Assembly (NCBI GenBank): GCA_022376465.1
Contig: JACDTU010000032.1
Location: forward strand, 1-64,000
Source of the DNA: Cubamyces lactineus
Taxonomy: Eukaryota; Basidiomycota; Agaricomycetes; Polyporales; Polyporaceae
Direction: 5' to 3'
Length of the DNA stretch: 64,000 nucleotides
Below the pieces are notes generated by a model. That model saw nothing but the letters and a program-made list of their open reading frames with translations, was not told the DNA's origin and did no database searches. Positions 1-9,984 of this stretch are shown piece after piece; the first letter of the stretch is position 1, and each line of letters opens with the position of its first letter. The translations under genes were made by a program, and so were the position numbers.

Positions 1-740
1 TACAGACATGTAGTAGCAATGTCCAGGCACAAAATGCGAAAGAACAAAGGCAATAGCTGCTCTGGGTGCAGAGATATGGAGGGGAGAATCTGAAAAGTGC
101 GAAAATGCACCTAGATGGATTTCCATTGGGGATAGGCCATATTAGGGCGTAAAAAGCAATAAATACATAGTTCTGTATGTATACTACAGATATCAAAAGA
201 CTTCACAGAGAAAGACAAAGAACTGCAGGAGCTATGAGGTGGTAAAGTGAGGGAGGGGCAGGAGAAGGATGTCAATGCATGTGGTCAGAATGCCATGTAT
301 GTACTACTGTTAGAAAGCCCTTGAAAACGCGAATTGAACGGTACCAAGGGAAACATGAGGGGACACCTGTGTGCTGAGCAATCAAGGAAACAAATGGCCA
401 TTTTTGGCGAAAATGCGATGATCCATATTTCTACCAATTTTGCATGGTTCCTCCTGCAAAAATATGCGTTGAAAAGCCCTTTCAAGCACCTCTCCAATGA
501 TATATTACTCACAGAAATTGGACCAGAGGAAGCCAGGCCAGCCACCCTGCAGTGGTCCCCTCCTGGTGGCCCTTGGCCTAGGGTCGCATTTTTTGGTTAT
601 TTTCCCTGCACTATTGCATCACTATGCACACAGAGATGTACTATGGCATATACATACATGCTATGTATATTTTTGGCCCAACAGGGTGCCCTAATAGGGC
701 CCCAGAAGAGGAGGGCAGGAAGGTGTTGAATATGCCTGCC

Positions 741-900
741 CTATTTGGACGCAAAAAAGCGCCCAAAAAGCGCCCAAATAGGAACCCAAAAAGCGCCCAG
801 ATAACAGCCAAAAAAGCGCCCAGATAACAGCCAAAAAAGCGCCCAAAAGCGTTGAAGAAGCGCCCAAATAGGAGCCCAAAAAGCGCTAGAAAGTGCCCAG
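741..900 (+). repeat. GCGCCCA-type tandem repeats within foldback arm
   Basis: Short degenerate direct repeats of the type AAAAAGCGCCCAgataACAGCC and AAAGCGCCCAAATAGGA alternate here. Equivalent blocks lie at 21,520-21,660 (inverted) and 23,630-23,790. Confidence 0.75.
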
Positions 901-919
901 ATAGTAGTTGTAATACAAA

Positions 920-1880
920 AGTGGCATCTACAAAGTGGCCATGTCCATATACAATCCAGCTAAATGTGGGCAGATTGTATATCAGAGGCATGTACAAAAC
1001 TGCCACGTTCATATACAATTCAGCTATTGTAGATCAGACGTGGGCTGATTGTATATCAGAGGCATGTACAAAACTGCCACGTCCATATACAATCAAGTTA
1101 AATGTGGGCAGATTGTATATCAGAGGCATATACAATACTGCCACGTTCATATACAAAACTGCCACGTTCATATACAATCCAGCTATTGTATATCAGACGT
1201 GGGCTGATTGTATATCAGAGGCATTTACAAAACTGCCACGTCCATCTACAATCAAGCTAAACGTGGGCAGATTGTATATCAGAGGCATGTACAAATCACC
1301 CACGTTCATATACAAAACTGCCACGTTCATATACAAAACTGCCACGTTCATATACAATACTGCCACGTTCATATACAATACTGCCACGTTCATATACAAT
1401 CCAGCTATTGTATATCAGACGTGGGCTGATTGTATATCAGAGGCATGTACAAAACTGCCACGTCCATCTACAATCAAGCTAAACGTGGGCAGATTGTATA
1501 TCAGAGGCATGTACAAATCACCCACGTCCATCTACAATCCAGCCATTGACATCCACAAACCGCCCACGTCCATCTACAATCCAGCTTTTGTACATCAGAC
1601 GTGGGCAGATTGTATATCAGAGGCATGTACAAAGCACCCACGTCCATCTACAATCCAGCTATTGACATCTACAAACTGCCCACGTCCATCTACAATCCAG
1701 CTTTTGTACATCAGACGTGGGCAGATTGTATATCAGAGGCATCTACAAATCACCCACGTCCATCTACAATTCAGCTATTATACATTGGACGTGGGTGGAT
1801 TGTGTATTGCAGGGATATACAAACCACCCACGTCCATGTACGATCCAGCTATTGTGTATCATACGTGGGGGCATTATTCA
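920..1880 (+). repeat. Subterminal CACGT-core repeat array of the foldback element
   Basis: About two dozen degenerate units carry a CCCACGTC or GCCACGTT core followed by CATATACAA or CATCTACAA, in both orientations. A 21-bp unit (GCCACGTTCATATACAATAC-like) is repeated head to tail at about 1300-1400. Subterminal repeats of this kind are commonly transposase-binding sites; that role is inferred. Confidence 0.8.
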
Positions 1881-2073
1881 TGCATCTCATTTACAAATGT
1901 GGCACAATTGTTAATACACTACTACAAAAGCCCCACTCCCATTGAAAATCCATAGTGTCATTGATTCTCAATGAGGTGGGCCATTTGTATTTGTATATCG
2001 AGTTGGCAGGTCTTCCACGAGAATTTCCCCACCTACGTGGGCAGTTGTTAACAATCCGTGGTGACCACTAGTG

Positions 2074-2080
2074 AGTCCGT
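2074..2080 (+). repeat. Target-site duplication (right) of the foldback insertion in gag
   Basis: AGTCCGT follows the foldback terminus. The matching left copy is at 20,308-20,314. Joining the two gag halves through one copy of this heptamer restores the gag frame ([16 protein letters not shown]). Confidence 0.8.
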
Positions 2081-2626
2081 TGGGGTAATGCTCCGCTCCG
2101 GTACCGGTTCTACGACGGACTTCCGAACCGTCTCAAGGACCGCATCTCCGAGGTCGGCAAGCCCGAGACCCTGGTGGCCCTTCGCGACCTCGCGCAGTCG
2201 ATCGACAACCGCTACTGGGAGCGCAAGGCCGAGGTCTTGCGCGAGTCCGGACCTTCGAAGTCCGGTAACAAGTCGACCTCCGACTCCAAGTCCTCCAACT
2301 CCGGCAACAAGTCCGGAGGTAACAACTCCGGACAGGCCTCCTCGTCTACCCCGTCCAAGTCCGGTACTTCGTCGAAGTCTCCTAAGACTCCGAAGACCCC
2401 GGCCAAGACGTACACCGACAAGCTCGGTAAGGACGGAAAACTCACCCCCGAGGAGCGTCAACGCCGTTTCGCCAACAATCTCTGTCTCTTCTGCGGTGGA
2501 GCTGGTCATACCGCGAGTGCTTGTCCGAAGAAGACCTCGTCCGCGACTAAGGGTCGCGCCGCTCAAGCCAACCCCGCTCCCGCTGCGCCCGCTCCGGCTG
2601 CAGCCCCGAAGGAGACAAAAAATTAG
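2081..2626 (+). pseudogene. gag: Gypsy gag, 3' half (capsid C-terminus and zinc knuckle)
   Basis: This is the C-terminal part of a Ty3/Gypsy Gag, severed from its N-terminus by the foldback insertion. It starts in frame with [14 protein letters not shown], typical of the retrotransposon gag domain, continues through an Ala/Arg-rich helix region and a Ser/Lys/Gly-rich linker, and reaches one CCHC knuckle at 2482-2523 ([16 protein letters not shown]2-C-X4-H-X4-C). It ends at TAG 2624-2626. The N-terminal half that fits is at 19,400-20,314. Gag would form the cytoplasmic virus-like particle. No start codon or promoter remains on this side. Confidence 0.85.
2617..2623 (+). promoter_or_regulatory. 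Putative -1 ribosomal frameshift site (A AAA AAT) at the gag stop
   Basis: In the gag frame the sequence reads ACA AAA AAT TAG. The heptamer A AAA AAT fits the X XXY YYZ rule, and a -1 slip gives AAA AAA TTA GTC, which enters the pol frame directly. The pol frame has no ATG until 2827, inside the protease, so independent initiation is unlikely. I did not fold the downstream sequence for a stimulatory structure. Confidence 0.65.
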
Positions 2627-5600
2627 TCTGCGGTCCTCCGAACTCCGTACCCCGTGAGGACCGCGTTGACTCCTCCGGTACGGAGATCCTCAGGCTCAAC
2701 GCGTCCGCTCTTTCCGACCCCCATGCACTCTTCCTCGACTTGTACTCCGATCCTATCCCAACTCCGTTCCGCGCCCTTATCGACTCCGGTTCCTCCCATT
2801 GTTTCATCGACTCCGATTTCGCGACTATGTATCAACTCCCAACTACCGCCGTAACCCCGCTCCGTCTACAGCTTTTCGACGGTACTTCTAACCACCTGAT
2901 TACTTCGTTTACCACCCTGCCCGTACATTTCCCGTCTGGAGAAGTCCTCAATATAGATTTCTATGTTACTCCGCTCGACAAGTCCGTGTCTGCCGTTCTG
3001 GGATACAGCTGGCTCTCCGCCTACAATCCGTTGATTGACTGGAAGAAGCGCAGCATCCAATTCCGTTCCGCACCCCCGCCGCGTCCTGTTTCTGACACCA
3101 TGGTACCCCCGCCAGCTCCGGCTGAGCGTACTCCGTCTACTCCGTCTACTCCGGCTACTCCGGAACTACCGACTTCTCCTACTCCGACCTCCGTACCCCG
3201 GATCTCCCTTGTGAACGCTGCTGCTTTCGCTCGGGCTTGCAAACTCCCGGGGTCCGCGAGCTATACCCTGAACCTGTCTACCCCGGACTTGGCTACTGCG
3301 CGGAGTTCGTCCATCTCCGACTCTCCCCCGGACCTCACCGGAGTTCCGGAGGAGTACCACGAGTTTGCGGACGTCTTCAGCAAGACCAAGGCCGACATCC
3401 TACCGGAGCATCGCCCCTACGACTTAAAGATCGACCTGGAAGAAGGGGCTACTCCGCCACTCGGACCTATTTACTCCCTCTCAAAACTCGAGCTCGACAC
3501 GCTTCGGGAGTATATTGACGAGAACCTCCGATCGGGGTTCATACGTCCGTCCAACTCTCCCTGCGGAGCTCCCGTCCTCTTCGTCAAAAAGAAGGACGGA
3601 TCTCTTCGCCTTTGCGTGGACTACCGGGGCTTGAATAAGATCACCCGGAAGGACCGCTACCCCCTTCCTCTCGTCTCGGACTTGCTGGACGCGCCTCGGA
3701 AGGCCCGGATCTATACCAAAATCGACCTCCGTCACGCCTACAACCTAGTCCGCATAGCTCCTGGAGATGAGTGGAAGACCGCGTTTCGGACCCGCTATGG
3801 GTCTTTCGAATGGTTAGTCATGCCGTTCGGACTTTCTAACGCGCCCGCTGCTTTCCAGCGGTTCGTCAATGACATCTTCGCGGACATGCTCGATGTGTGC
3901 GTCATCGTCTACCTGGACGACATCCTCATCTACTCCGACAACCCCGAGCAACACCGCAAGCACGTCAAAGAGGTACTCCGGCGACTCCGCAAGCACCGGC
4001 TTTATGCCCGCGCTGACAAGTGCGAGTTCCACACTGACTCCGTCGAGTACCTCGGGTACATCCTCTCTCCCACCGGACTTACCATGGCGGAGTCGAAGGT
4101 TAAGGCGATCTTGGATTGGCCCGAACCCCGGAAGGTCCGCGACATACAGTCGTTCCTGGGGTTCGCGAACTTCTATCGACGGTTTATTCCAAACTACTCC
4201 GAGATCGTACTACCGCTGACCCGTTTAACCCGCAAGTCCGTGCCTTGGCACTTCTCCGAGGAATGTCGGAGTTCGTTTAACGCTCTCAAGAAGGCGTTCA
4301 CGACAGCTCCGGTACTACACCACTGGATGCCCGACCGACCCCTCACCGTCGAGACTGACGCCTCGGACTACGCCATCGCCGGCATTCTCTCCCTTACCAC
4401 CGAGTCCGGTGAACTCCACCCCATTGCCTTCCACTCCCGCACCTTGACCGGCGCGGAGTTGAACTACGACACCCACGACAAGGAACTCCTCGCGATCTTC
4501 GAATGTTTCAAGACCTGGCGGCACTACCTCGAAGGTTCGGCAACCCCGATCGACGTTGTCACGGACCACAAGAATTTGGTATACTTCGCGACTACGAAGT
4601 TACTGACCCGCCGTCAAGCCCGATGGTCGGAGTTCCTCTCGCAGTTCAACCTCGTAGTCCGGTTCCGGCCAGGTAAGCTTGGAGCAAAGCCCGACGCACT
4701 GACACGCCGTTGGGACGTCTACCCAAAAGAGGGGGGCAGTGACTACTCCGTCGTCAACCCACACAACTACCGACCGGTTTTCACCCAGGAGCAGCTCGCC
4801 GCGTCCCTCTGGGCTACCTACCTCCGACCCCCCGTACTCCGAGCTTCCTTCGTCCTCGACTCCGAACAACTCCTCTCGGACATCAAGTCCGCTCAAGCAA
4901 CCCCGACTCCTGACCCCGAACTATCTGCTGCACTCAAGCTCGCCTCCGAAGGTAACTCCCGATGGTCCCGCGATGAAGACGGGCTACTCCGACTCTCAGG
5001 TCGAGTCTATGTCCCGAACTCCGGCGACCTCCGCCTTCGCGTACTCCGAGCTTGTCACGACCACCCTACTGCCGGACACTGGGGACAGAACAAGACGCAA
5101 GCCCTGGTCCTGCGGGACTACGCCTGGCCCGGACTTCGACTCTTCGTCCGGGACTATTGTAAGTCCTGTACTACCTGTGCGCGAGCTAAAGTCCCCCGGC
5201 ATCTCCCCTACGGTACTTTGAAGCAACTCCCGATCCCCGAGCGACCCTGGAACTCCATCTCCATGGACCTCATCGAGCAACTCCCGAACTCCGCTGGCTA
5301 CACCGTGATCTTGGTGGTAGTCGACAGGCTCACTAAGCAAGGTATATTCATCCCTACCCACGACACGCTTACAGCCTCGGAGTTAGCGGACTTGTTCGTA
5401 CTCCATGTGTTCTCCAAGCACGGAGTTCCCTCGCACGTTACCTCCGACCGGGGCTCGGAGTTCGTCTCTCACTTCTTCCGCTCCCTCGGTAAGGCCCTCG
5501 ACATGCGCCTTCACTTCACCTCCGGTTACCACCCGGAAGGCGACGGTCAAACCGAGCGGGTTAACCAGACCCTCGAGCAGTACCTCCGGATCTATTCGAA

Positions 5601-6348
5601 CTACCAGCAGGACAACTGGTCCCAACTCCTTCCCTTGGCGGAGTTCGCGTACAACAATGCTCCGTCCGCAACTACCGGTATATCCCCGTTCTTCGCGAAC
5701 AAGGGCTACAACCCCGCCATCTCCGTCTACCCCGAGCGGGACCTCACCTCCGCTCGAGCTCGCGACTACGCTGTCGACCTCGACGAACTTCACACCCAAC
5801 TCCGACAGCAGATCGCCGAAGCCCAGGCCCGGTACCAAGTACAGGCGGACAAACACCGTCTACCCGCGCCGGACTTCAAGGTCGGAGATCAGGTCTATGT
5901 CCGAGCTCAGCACATCCGGACTACTCGTCCCTCCAAAAAGTTGTCCGAGAAGTTCTTAGGTCCGTTCACTATCATCGCGCAGGTCGGAACTCACTCCTTC
6001 ACCCTCCGACTACCGGACTCTATGCGCGCGGTACACCCCGTTTTCCATGTCTCACAACTCGAGCCTGCAACTCCGAACACCATCCCCGGCCGCGTCCAAA
6101 CTCCGCCACCTCCGATCCTGGTGGACGGAGAACCGGAGTACGAGATTTCGGAGATCCTCGACTCCAAGATTGACCGCCGGCGTCGGAGTTGTCAACTCCT
6201 GTACCTAGTCCGATGGGCAGGCTACGAAGGTACAGACGAAGAAACTTCGTGGATCTTGGCCACGGAGCTCGGACATGCCCAGGAGCTAGTTTCGGACTTC
6301 CACGCAGCTTACCCGGACAAGCCCGGACCTCTTGCTAAATTGTCTTGA
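2623..6348 (+). CDS. pol: Chromodomain Ty3/Gypsy Pol polyprotein (PR-RT-RNH-INT-CHD)
   Basis: This is an intact pol frame of about 1240 codons entered by frameshift from gag. The order is: an aspartic protease with the DSG motif ([15 protein letters not shown], 2767-2811); a reverse transcriptase (about 3440-4080) with VDYRGLN, the KIDLRHAYN aspartate and the YLDD box (3910-3921); RNase H (about 4310-4700) with ETDAS and a VTDHKNL segment; an integrase with an HHCC zinc finger (about 5050-5190) and the D,D35E core ([22 protein letters not shown]; 5260-5590); and a C-terminal chromodomain (about 6130-6320, [11 protein letters not shown]...YLVRWAGY). The chromodomain places it among chromoviruses, which are thought to target heterochromatin. 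I saw no stop or lost catalytic residue, so Pol itself looks functional although its gag is broken. Confidence 0.93.
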   Translation, partial: LVCGPPNSVPREDRVDSSGTEILRLNASALSDPHALFLDLYSDPIPTPFRALIDSGSSHCFIDSDFATMYQLPTTAVTPLRLQLFDGTSNHLITSFTTLPVHFPSGEVLNIDFYVTPLDKSVSAVLGYSWLSAYNPLIDWKKRSIQFRSAPPPRPVSDTMVPPPAPAERTPSTPSTPATPELPTSPTPTSVPRISLVNAAAFARACKLPGSASYTLNLSTPDLATARSSSISDSPPDLTGVPEEYHEFADVFSKTKADILPEHRPYDLKIDLEEGATPPLGPIYSLSKLELDTLREYIDENLRSGFIRPSNSPCGAPVLFVKKKDGSLRLCVDYRGLNKITRKDRYPLPLVSDLLDAPRKARIYTKIDLRHAYNLVRIAPGDEWKTAFRTRYGSFEWLVMPFGLSNAPAAFQRFVNDIFADMLDVCVIVYLDDILIYSDNPEQHRKHVKEVLRRLRKHRLYARADKCEFHTDSVEYLGYILSPTGLTMAESKVKAILDWPEPRKVRDIQSFLGFANFYRRFIPNYSEIVLPLTRLTRKSVPWHFSEECRSSFNALKKAFTTAPVLHHWMPDRPLTVETDASDYAIAGILSLTTESGELHPIAFHSRTLTGAELNYDTHDKELLAIFECFKTWRHYLEGSATPIDVVTDHKNLVYFATTKLLTRRQARWSEFLSQFNLVVRFRPGKLGAKPDALTRRWDVYPKEGGSDYSVVNPHNYRPVFTQEQLAASLWATYLRPPVLRASFVLDSEQLLSDIKSAQATPTPDPELSAALKLASEGNSRWSRDEDGLLRLSGRVYVPNSGDLRLRVLRACHDHPTAGHWGQNKTQALVLRDYAWPGLRLFVRDYCKSCTTCARAKVPRHLPYGTLKQLPIPERPWNSISMDLIEQLPNSAGYTVILVVVDRLTKQGIFIPTHDTLTASELADLFVLHVFSKHGVPSHVTSDRGSEFVSHFFRSLGKALDMRLHFTSGYHPEGDGQTERVNQTLEQYLRIYSNYQQDNWSQLLPLAEFAYNNAPSATTGISPFFANKGYNPAISVYPERDLTSARARDYAVDLDELHTQLRQQIAEAQARYQVQADKHRLPAPDFKVGDQVYVRAQHIRTTRPSKKLSEKFLGPFTIIAQVGTHSFTLRLPDSMRAVHPVFHVSQLEPATPNTIPGRVQTPPPPILVDGEPEYEISEILDSKIDRRRRSCQLLYLVRWAGYEGTDEETSWILATELGHAQELVSDFHAAYPDKPGPLAKLS

Positions 6349-6455
6349 AGTTCACACGCGGAGTTCTCACCAGCAGATTTCTTTCTATACTCCTCCGCAC
6401 TCGGACTACAAGATACTAGCTACGAAGTCCGAGGTCCGAAGTCCGTACTACCGCC

Positions 6456-7849
6456 CTACTCCGCCATGTCCATGTCCGCCGGGTCCTCCGGCCCCTTCCC
6501 CTCCTTCGCGCCCTCGCCCTGCTCCTCCTCCTCCTCACCGGACTTGCCCCGCGCGGACTTGTCCAACCCCGACCCATTCTCCTCCTCCCAGTCCGACCCA
6601 GCAACCCCCGCCCGCTCCAGCGCGTCCGCGATCGCGTCCTCCTTGTCCTGCGAGGTGATCTCAAGGATCTCCCGCAGCATAGTCCCGAACTCCGTCGCGA
6701 GTTCGGACTTCACCGCCTCGCGGACGGCCTCGCCGATGACGGCCTTCAACTCCTTCCGCACGATCTTGGCGATGGCATCGCCAAGACCCCGGACCTCCTC
6801 CCGCATCATCTCCTCCCGCTGCTCCTCCTCGTCGACCAGCAGGTCGATGACCCGCCCCGCGGTGCGCCGGTTGCGCTGCACCGCGACGAGCAGGTGCTCG
6901 AGGAGCTCCCGGTCGGAGAGCTTCTCCGGGTCGTCGGACCACCGGAGGTCGGACTTCCCAACCTCCGGAAGTCCGGAGCTGGCGGACATCCGAGGGCCCG
7001 TCGACGAGCCTGCGATGCTCGGGCCTCGGGCGACGACTGTTCGTGCTGGGGGGTTAATTCCGGGTGGCGCGACAAAGGTCCATCGGACCTCACCTGGCTG
7101 CAGCGGCTTCTCCGCCGCCTTCTCCACCGTCTTCTCCTTCTCCTTCTCCTTCCCCTTGCCCTTCTCCGCCCGCACCTTCTCTCAACTCCGAACTCCGGTG
7201 GGCGCGGGGGTCTCAAACCCGTCGTCGTCGACGACGATGGGGGCGGACTTGACCTTCTTGCGCTGCGGGCTTGGGGCCTCCTCCTTGCGCGCGATCCGGG
7301 CTTGGATGTCCGCGGGAAGTCCGCGGGCCCCGACGCACGCGCGCGACCGAGCTTTCTGGCATTGGACGCAACTCGACGTCCATTTGCCCGCGCGGAACCG
7401 GCACGCGATTTGCTTCGCGGCGCACCGGTCGCACCTCGTCCTGTGGAACTCCGTTAGTCCGACCCCCGTACTCCGTACCCCGACCGGACTTACCGCGGGA
7501 CGAGCAACTCCGCGTCGTCCTCTTCCTCCTCCGACTCCGGCTCCTCGTCCTCCGCGGGACGCTTGCTTCCCCGCGCGGAAGCCCCGGCCTTCGCGAGGGC
7601 AGCCTGGCGGATCAGCGCTGCTGCCTTCTGCGCGGCCTCGTACTCCGCGCGCTCTTTCTCCTCCCGTGCTCGCTCCTCCTCCGCTTTTCGCGCCCTGTAA
7701 ACCACCGTTAGCCCGAACTCCGTACTCCGCAACCCCGGCAACCCCGGTACTTACGCTTTGGCTGCTGCGGCCTCCTCCGCCGCTGCCTTCATCCGGAGCT
7801 GCGCAAGGTGCGCCTCCAAAGCCTGAATGTTGTCGAGGGTTGAGGACAT
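6456..7849 (-). CDS. Antisense intron-containing accessory gene of the Gypsy element (zinc-cluster-like)
   Basis: This gene lies between pol and the 3' LTR but is read in the opposite direction. Exon 1 is 7755-7849 (MSSTLDNIQALEAHLAQLRM), exon 2 is 7494-7694 (Glu/Arg/Ala coiled-coil-like, then an acidic tail), and exon 3 starts at 7440. Both introns are GT-AG with CTAAC branch sites. Exon 3 encodes RCDRCAAKQIACRF...SCVQCQKARSRAC, two C-X2-C-X6-C-like halves resembling a fungal zinc-binding cluster. It then runs in the same frame into a Lys/Glu-rich stretch and a helical region (about 6500-6850). One in-frame TGA (7182-7184) separates the cluster from the C-terminal part. It may be a mutation, or a third intron I cannot place. 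Function is unknown; DNA binding or control of the element is only a suggestion. Confidence 0.65.
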
Positions 7850-7911
7850 AGTGCTGGTGGTGGTGGTGGGAGACAAAGAGCGAGGACGAACTGGCTAAGT
7901 CTCACCCCCGT

Positions 7912-7919
7912 CTTATATA
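7912..7919 (-). promoter_or_regulatory. TATA box of the antisense accessory gene
   Basis: TATATAAG on the minus strand lies 63-70 nt upstream of the ATG at 7849. The same box is kept at 9125-9132 upstream of the second copy of the gene, so it looks like a dedicated promoter inside the retrotransposon. Confidence 0.55.
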
Positions 7920-8039
7920 CACCTTTCTTCATCGATTCTGACCCTGCCCCGATTCTTGATCTCCGTTCCCTGGACTTATCGGATTACCTTTTTTGGACAG
8001 ACTTCCATTTCCCTTCACTATAGGCCCTCAAGGGTTCGG

Positions 8040-8056
8040 GCCTAGGGGGGAGGCAC
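8040..8056 (+). promoter_or_regulatory. Polypurine tract before the 3' LTR
   Basis: The stretch GGCCTAGGGGGGAGGCAC immediately precedes the LTR start (TGTTACG). Purine tracts in this position prime plus-strand cDNA synthesis in LTR elements. The same stretch precedes the LTR at 9270. Confidence 0.6.
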
Positions 8057-8749
8057 TGTTACGCTCCGTGCTGTAACCCCGAAGCCCGATCCCCGAACCC
8101 CCGTACCCCGCTCCTTACTCCGCGTTACGTACTCCGTTCCTCCGTACTCCGCTCTTCCGTACCCCGTACCCCCGACTCCGTTCTCCGTACTCCGCACTTC
8201 GTACTCCGTACTTCGGACTTCCCCCGACCCCATGACTTACATGTCTCAGATAACCCCTCATGGCGCTACCTACATGAGGCTTTTGCTTACTGAGCTATCT
8301 ACGTTATCTTACCCTTGGCAAGTTACTTCGTACTTTCGTTCTACTCCTTCCTATCACGTACATCTCTTATTGTTTCTATCGGGTTTCTGACTTAGTATAA
8401 ATACTGCCCCGGAATGTAGTAGCTACTCAGTTCGGAAATCTCGTTATACCCATTACTGGTTCAACTCGTAGTCCGACACTCAACCCCGACCCTCTAGTCT
8501 GACCAACCTTCGTTCCCTTCCTACCAACCCCTTCAACCCAACCCCGTTCCCAAGTCCGACCTTCGTCCCGTCAAGTCCGTACTCCGAAGTCCGCAAATAG
8601 AGGACACCGAGTCGGAACCCGTGCGTTACTAATAGTTTCGCGAAAGTCCTCACCCCAGTGCTAGTCCGACCTCCGGTCGTACTCCGACCCCGAACTCCGT
8701 CCAAGTCCCGACCACCGGAGTTGTACCCCCGGACGGCACGGTCCTAACA
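8057..8749 (+). repeat. Gypsy LTR 1 (693 bp, 3' LTR of the pol-bearing element)
   Basis: It starts TGTTACGCTCCG and ends GGTCCTAACA, the usual TG...CA boundaries. It contains TATAAATA and, 33 nt on, AGTTCGGAAAT. It has the same length as LTR 3 (18,676-19,368) and I see only a few differences between them, so the two are probably sister LTRs of the same element lineage. Its first 180 bp is a run of CCGTACTCCG-like decamers. Confidence 0.9.
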
Positions 8750-9058
8750 GACGCTTGCTCCCCCGCGCGGAAGTTCCGGCCTTCGCGAGGGCAGCCTGGC
8801 GAATCAACGCCGCTGCTTTTTGCGTGGCCTCGTACTCCGCGCGCTCCTTCTCCTCCCGCGCTCGCTCCTCCTCCCGCTTTCGCTCTTCCTCCGCCCTTCG
8901 CACCCTGTATACTACCGTTAGTCCGAACTCCGTACCCCGAACTCCGACAACCTCGGTACTTACGCCTCGGCTGCTGCGGCCTCCTCTGCCGCCGCCTTCA
9001 TCCGGAGTTGCGCGAGGTGCGCCTCCAGAGCCTGGATGTTGTCGAGAGTTGAAGACAT
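8750..9058 (-). pseudogene. Truncated second copy of the antisense accessory gene
   Basis: Exon 1 (8964-9058; MSSTLDNIQALEAHLAQLRM) and most of exon 2 repeat the 7494-7849 gene with small changes, including an extra ERKREE-like insertion. The copy stops after ARGSKR, where LTR 1 begins. It shows that the exon, intron and promoter layout of this gene is shared by separate element copies. Confidence 0.8.
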
Positions 9059-9124
9059 TAGTGGTGGTGGTGGTGGTGGTAGCTGAGAGAGAGCGAGGAA
9101 GAACTGGCTAAGTCTCACCCCCAT

Positions 9125-9132
9125 CTTATATA
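9125..9132 (-). promoter_or_regulatory. TATA box of the truncated antisense gene copy
   Basis: TATATAAG on the minus strand lies 67-74 nt upstream of the ATG at 9058, the same layout as at 7912-7919. Confidence 0.5.
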
Positions 9133-9269
9133 CACCTTTCTTCATCGATTCTGACCCTGCCCCGATTCTTGATCTCCGTCCCCTGGACTTATCGGATTAC
9201 CTTTTTTGGGCAGACTTCCATTTCCCTTCACTATAGGCCTTCAAGGGTTCGGGCCTAGGGGGGAGGCAC

Positions 9270-9984
9270 TGTTACGCTCCGTGCTGTAACCCCAAAGTCC
9301 GATCCCCGAACCCCCGTACTCCGCTCCTTACCCCGCACTACGTACTCCGCTTCCCCGTACTCCGCTCTTCCGTACCCCGTACCCCCGGCTCCGTTCTCCG
9401 TACTCCGCACTTCGTACTCCGTACTTCGGACTTCCCCCCAACCCCATGACTTACATGTCTCAGATAACCCCTCATGGCGCTACCTACATGAGGCTTTTGC
9501 TTACTGAGCTATCTACGTTATCTTACCCTTGGCAAGTTACTTCGTACTTTCGTTCTCCTCTTTCCTATCACGTACATCTCTTTTGTTTCTACCAGGTTTC
9601 TGACTTAGTATAAATACTGCCCCGGAATGTAGTAGCTACTCAGTTCGGAAATCTCGTTATACTCGTTAACCTTGTACACTCGTCTTACTGGACTTCTAGT
9701 CCGTACTCCGACACTCAACCCCGACTCCCTAGTCCGACCAACCTTCGTTCCCTTGCTACCAACCCCTTCGACCCAACCCCGTCCCCAAGTCCGACCTTCG
9801 TCCCGTCAAGTCCGTACTCCGTAGTCCGTAAATAGAGGACATCGAGTCGGAACCCGTGCGTTACTAATAGTTTCGCGAAAGTCCTCACCCCAGTGCTAGT
9901 CCGACCTCCGGTCGTACTCCGACCCCGAACTCCGTCCAAGCCCCGACCACCGGAGTTATACCCCCGGACGGCACGGTCCTAACA
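9270..9984 (+). repeat. Gypsy LTR 2 (715 bp, longer subfamily)
   Basis: It has TGTTACG...CTAACA boundaries like LTR 1 but carries an insertion-type variant downstream of the transcription start region (GTACACTCGTCTTACTGGAC). LTR 4 shares that variant. It is the 3' LTR of the sister fragment at 8750-9269. The flank to the right starts TCATC. Confidence 0.9.

Larger units (their letters stand above)
1..2073 (+). mobile_element. Foldback (long-inverted-repeat) DNA element, copy A, right arm
   Basis: This is the right arm of a large non-autonomous foldback element, cut by the window start. It matches, in inverse orientation, the left arm of copy B at 20,315-22,569, and its position 1 corresponds to about 22,883 on the right arm of copy B. 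It ends at 2073 with ACCACTAGTG and is followed by AGTCCGT (2074-2080). The same AGTCCGT precedes copy B at 20,308-20,314. The arm has three zones: unique sequence (1-730), a GCGCCCA-rich tandem block (about 740-900), and a CACGT-rich subterminal block (about 920-1880). I see no transposase. The open frames across the arm are by-products of repeat units whose length is a multiple of three. The superfamily is unknown; CA-starting termini with a 7-8 bp duplication resemble hAT or KDZ elements, but this is a guess. Confidence 0.8.
8750..9269 (+). mobile_element. 3' internal fragment of a sister Gypsy element
   Basis: This piece matches 7556-8056, from within antisense exon 2 to the polypurine tract. 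It is joined on the left directly to the end of LTR 1 and on the right to LTR 2. The simplest reading is that the element ending with LTR 1 inserted into, or recombined with, this sister copy. Confidence 0.8.

Noticed and set aside
940..1880. CRISPR-like array of short repeats
   Set aside because: Units are degenerate, in both orientations and without constant spacers. The sequence is eukaryotic and inside a transposon.
852..1955. Open frame of 367 codons (and 20,433-21,557, 374 codons) with TFIYNTATFIYN repeats
   Set aside because: It translates the foldback subterminal repeats, whose 21-bp unit lacks stops. Other frames and the opposite strand are open too, and there is no domain.
2048..2657. 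Long frames on both strands over gag and pol (for example 2058-2657 plus, 5383-5856 minus)
   Set aside because: GC-rich shadows of gag-pol, whose frame carries the zinc knuckle, DSG, YLDD and integrase motifs.
6466..7851. 461-codon plus-strand frame opposite the antisense gene
   Set aside because: Ser/Pro/Arg-rich shadow of the GC-rich minus-strand gene, which has splice sites, a TATA box and a conserved second copy.
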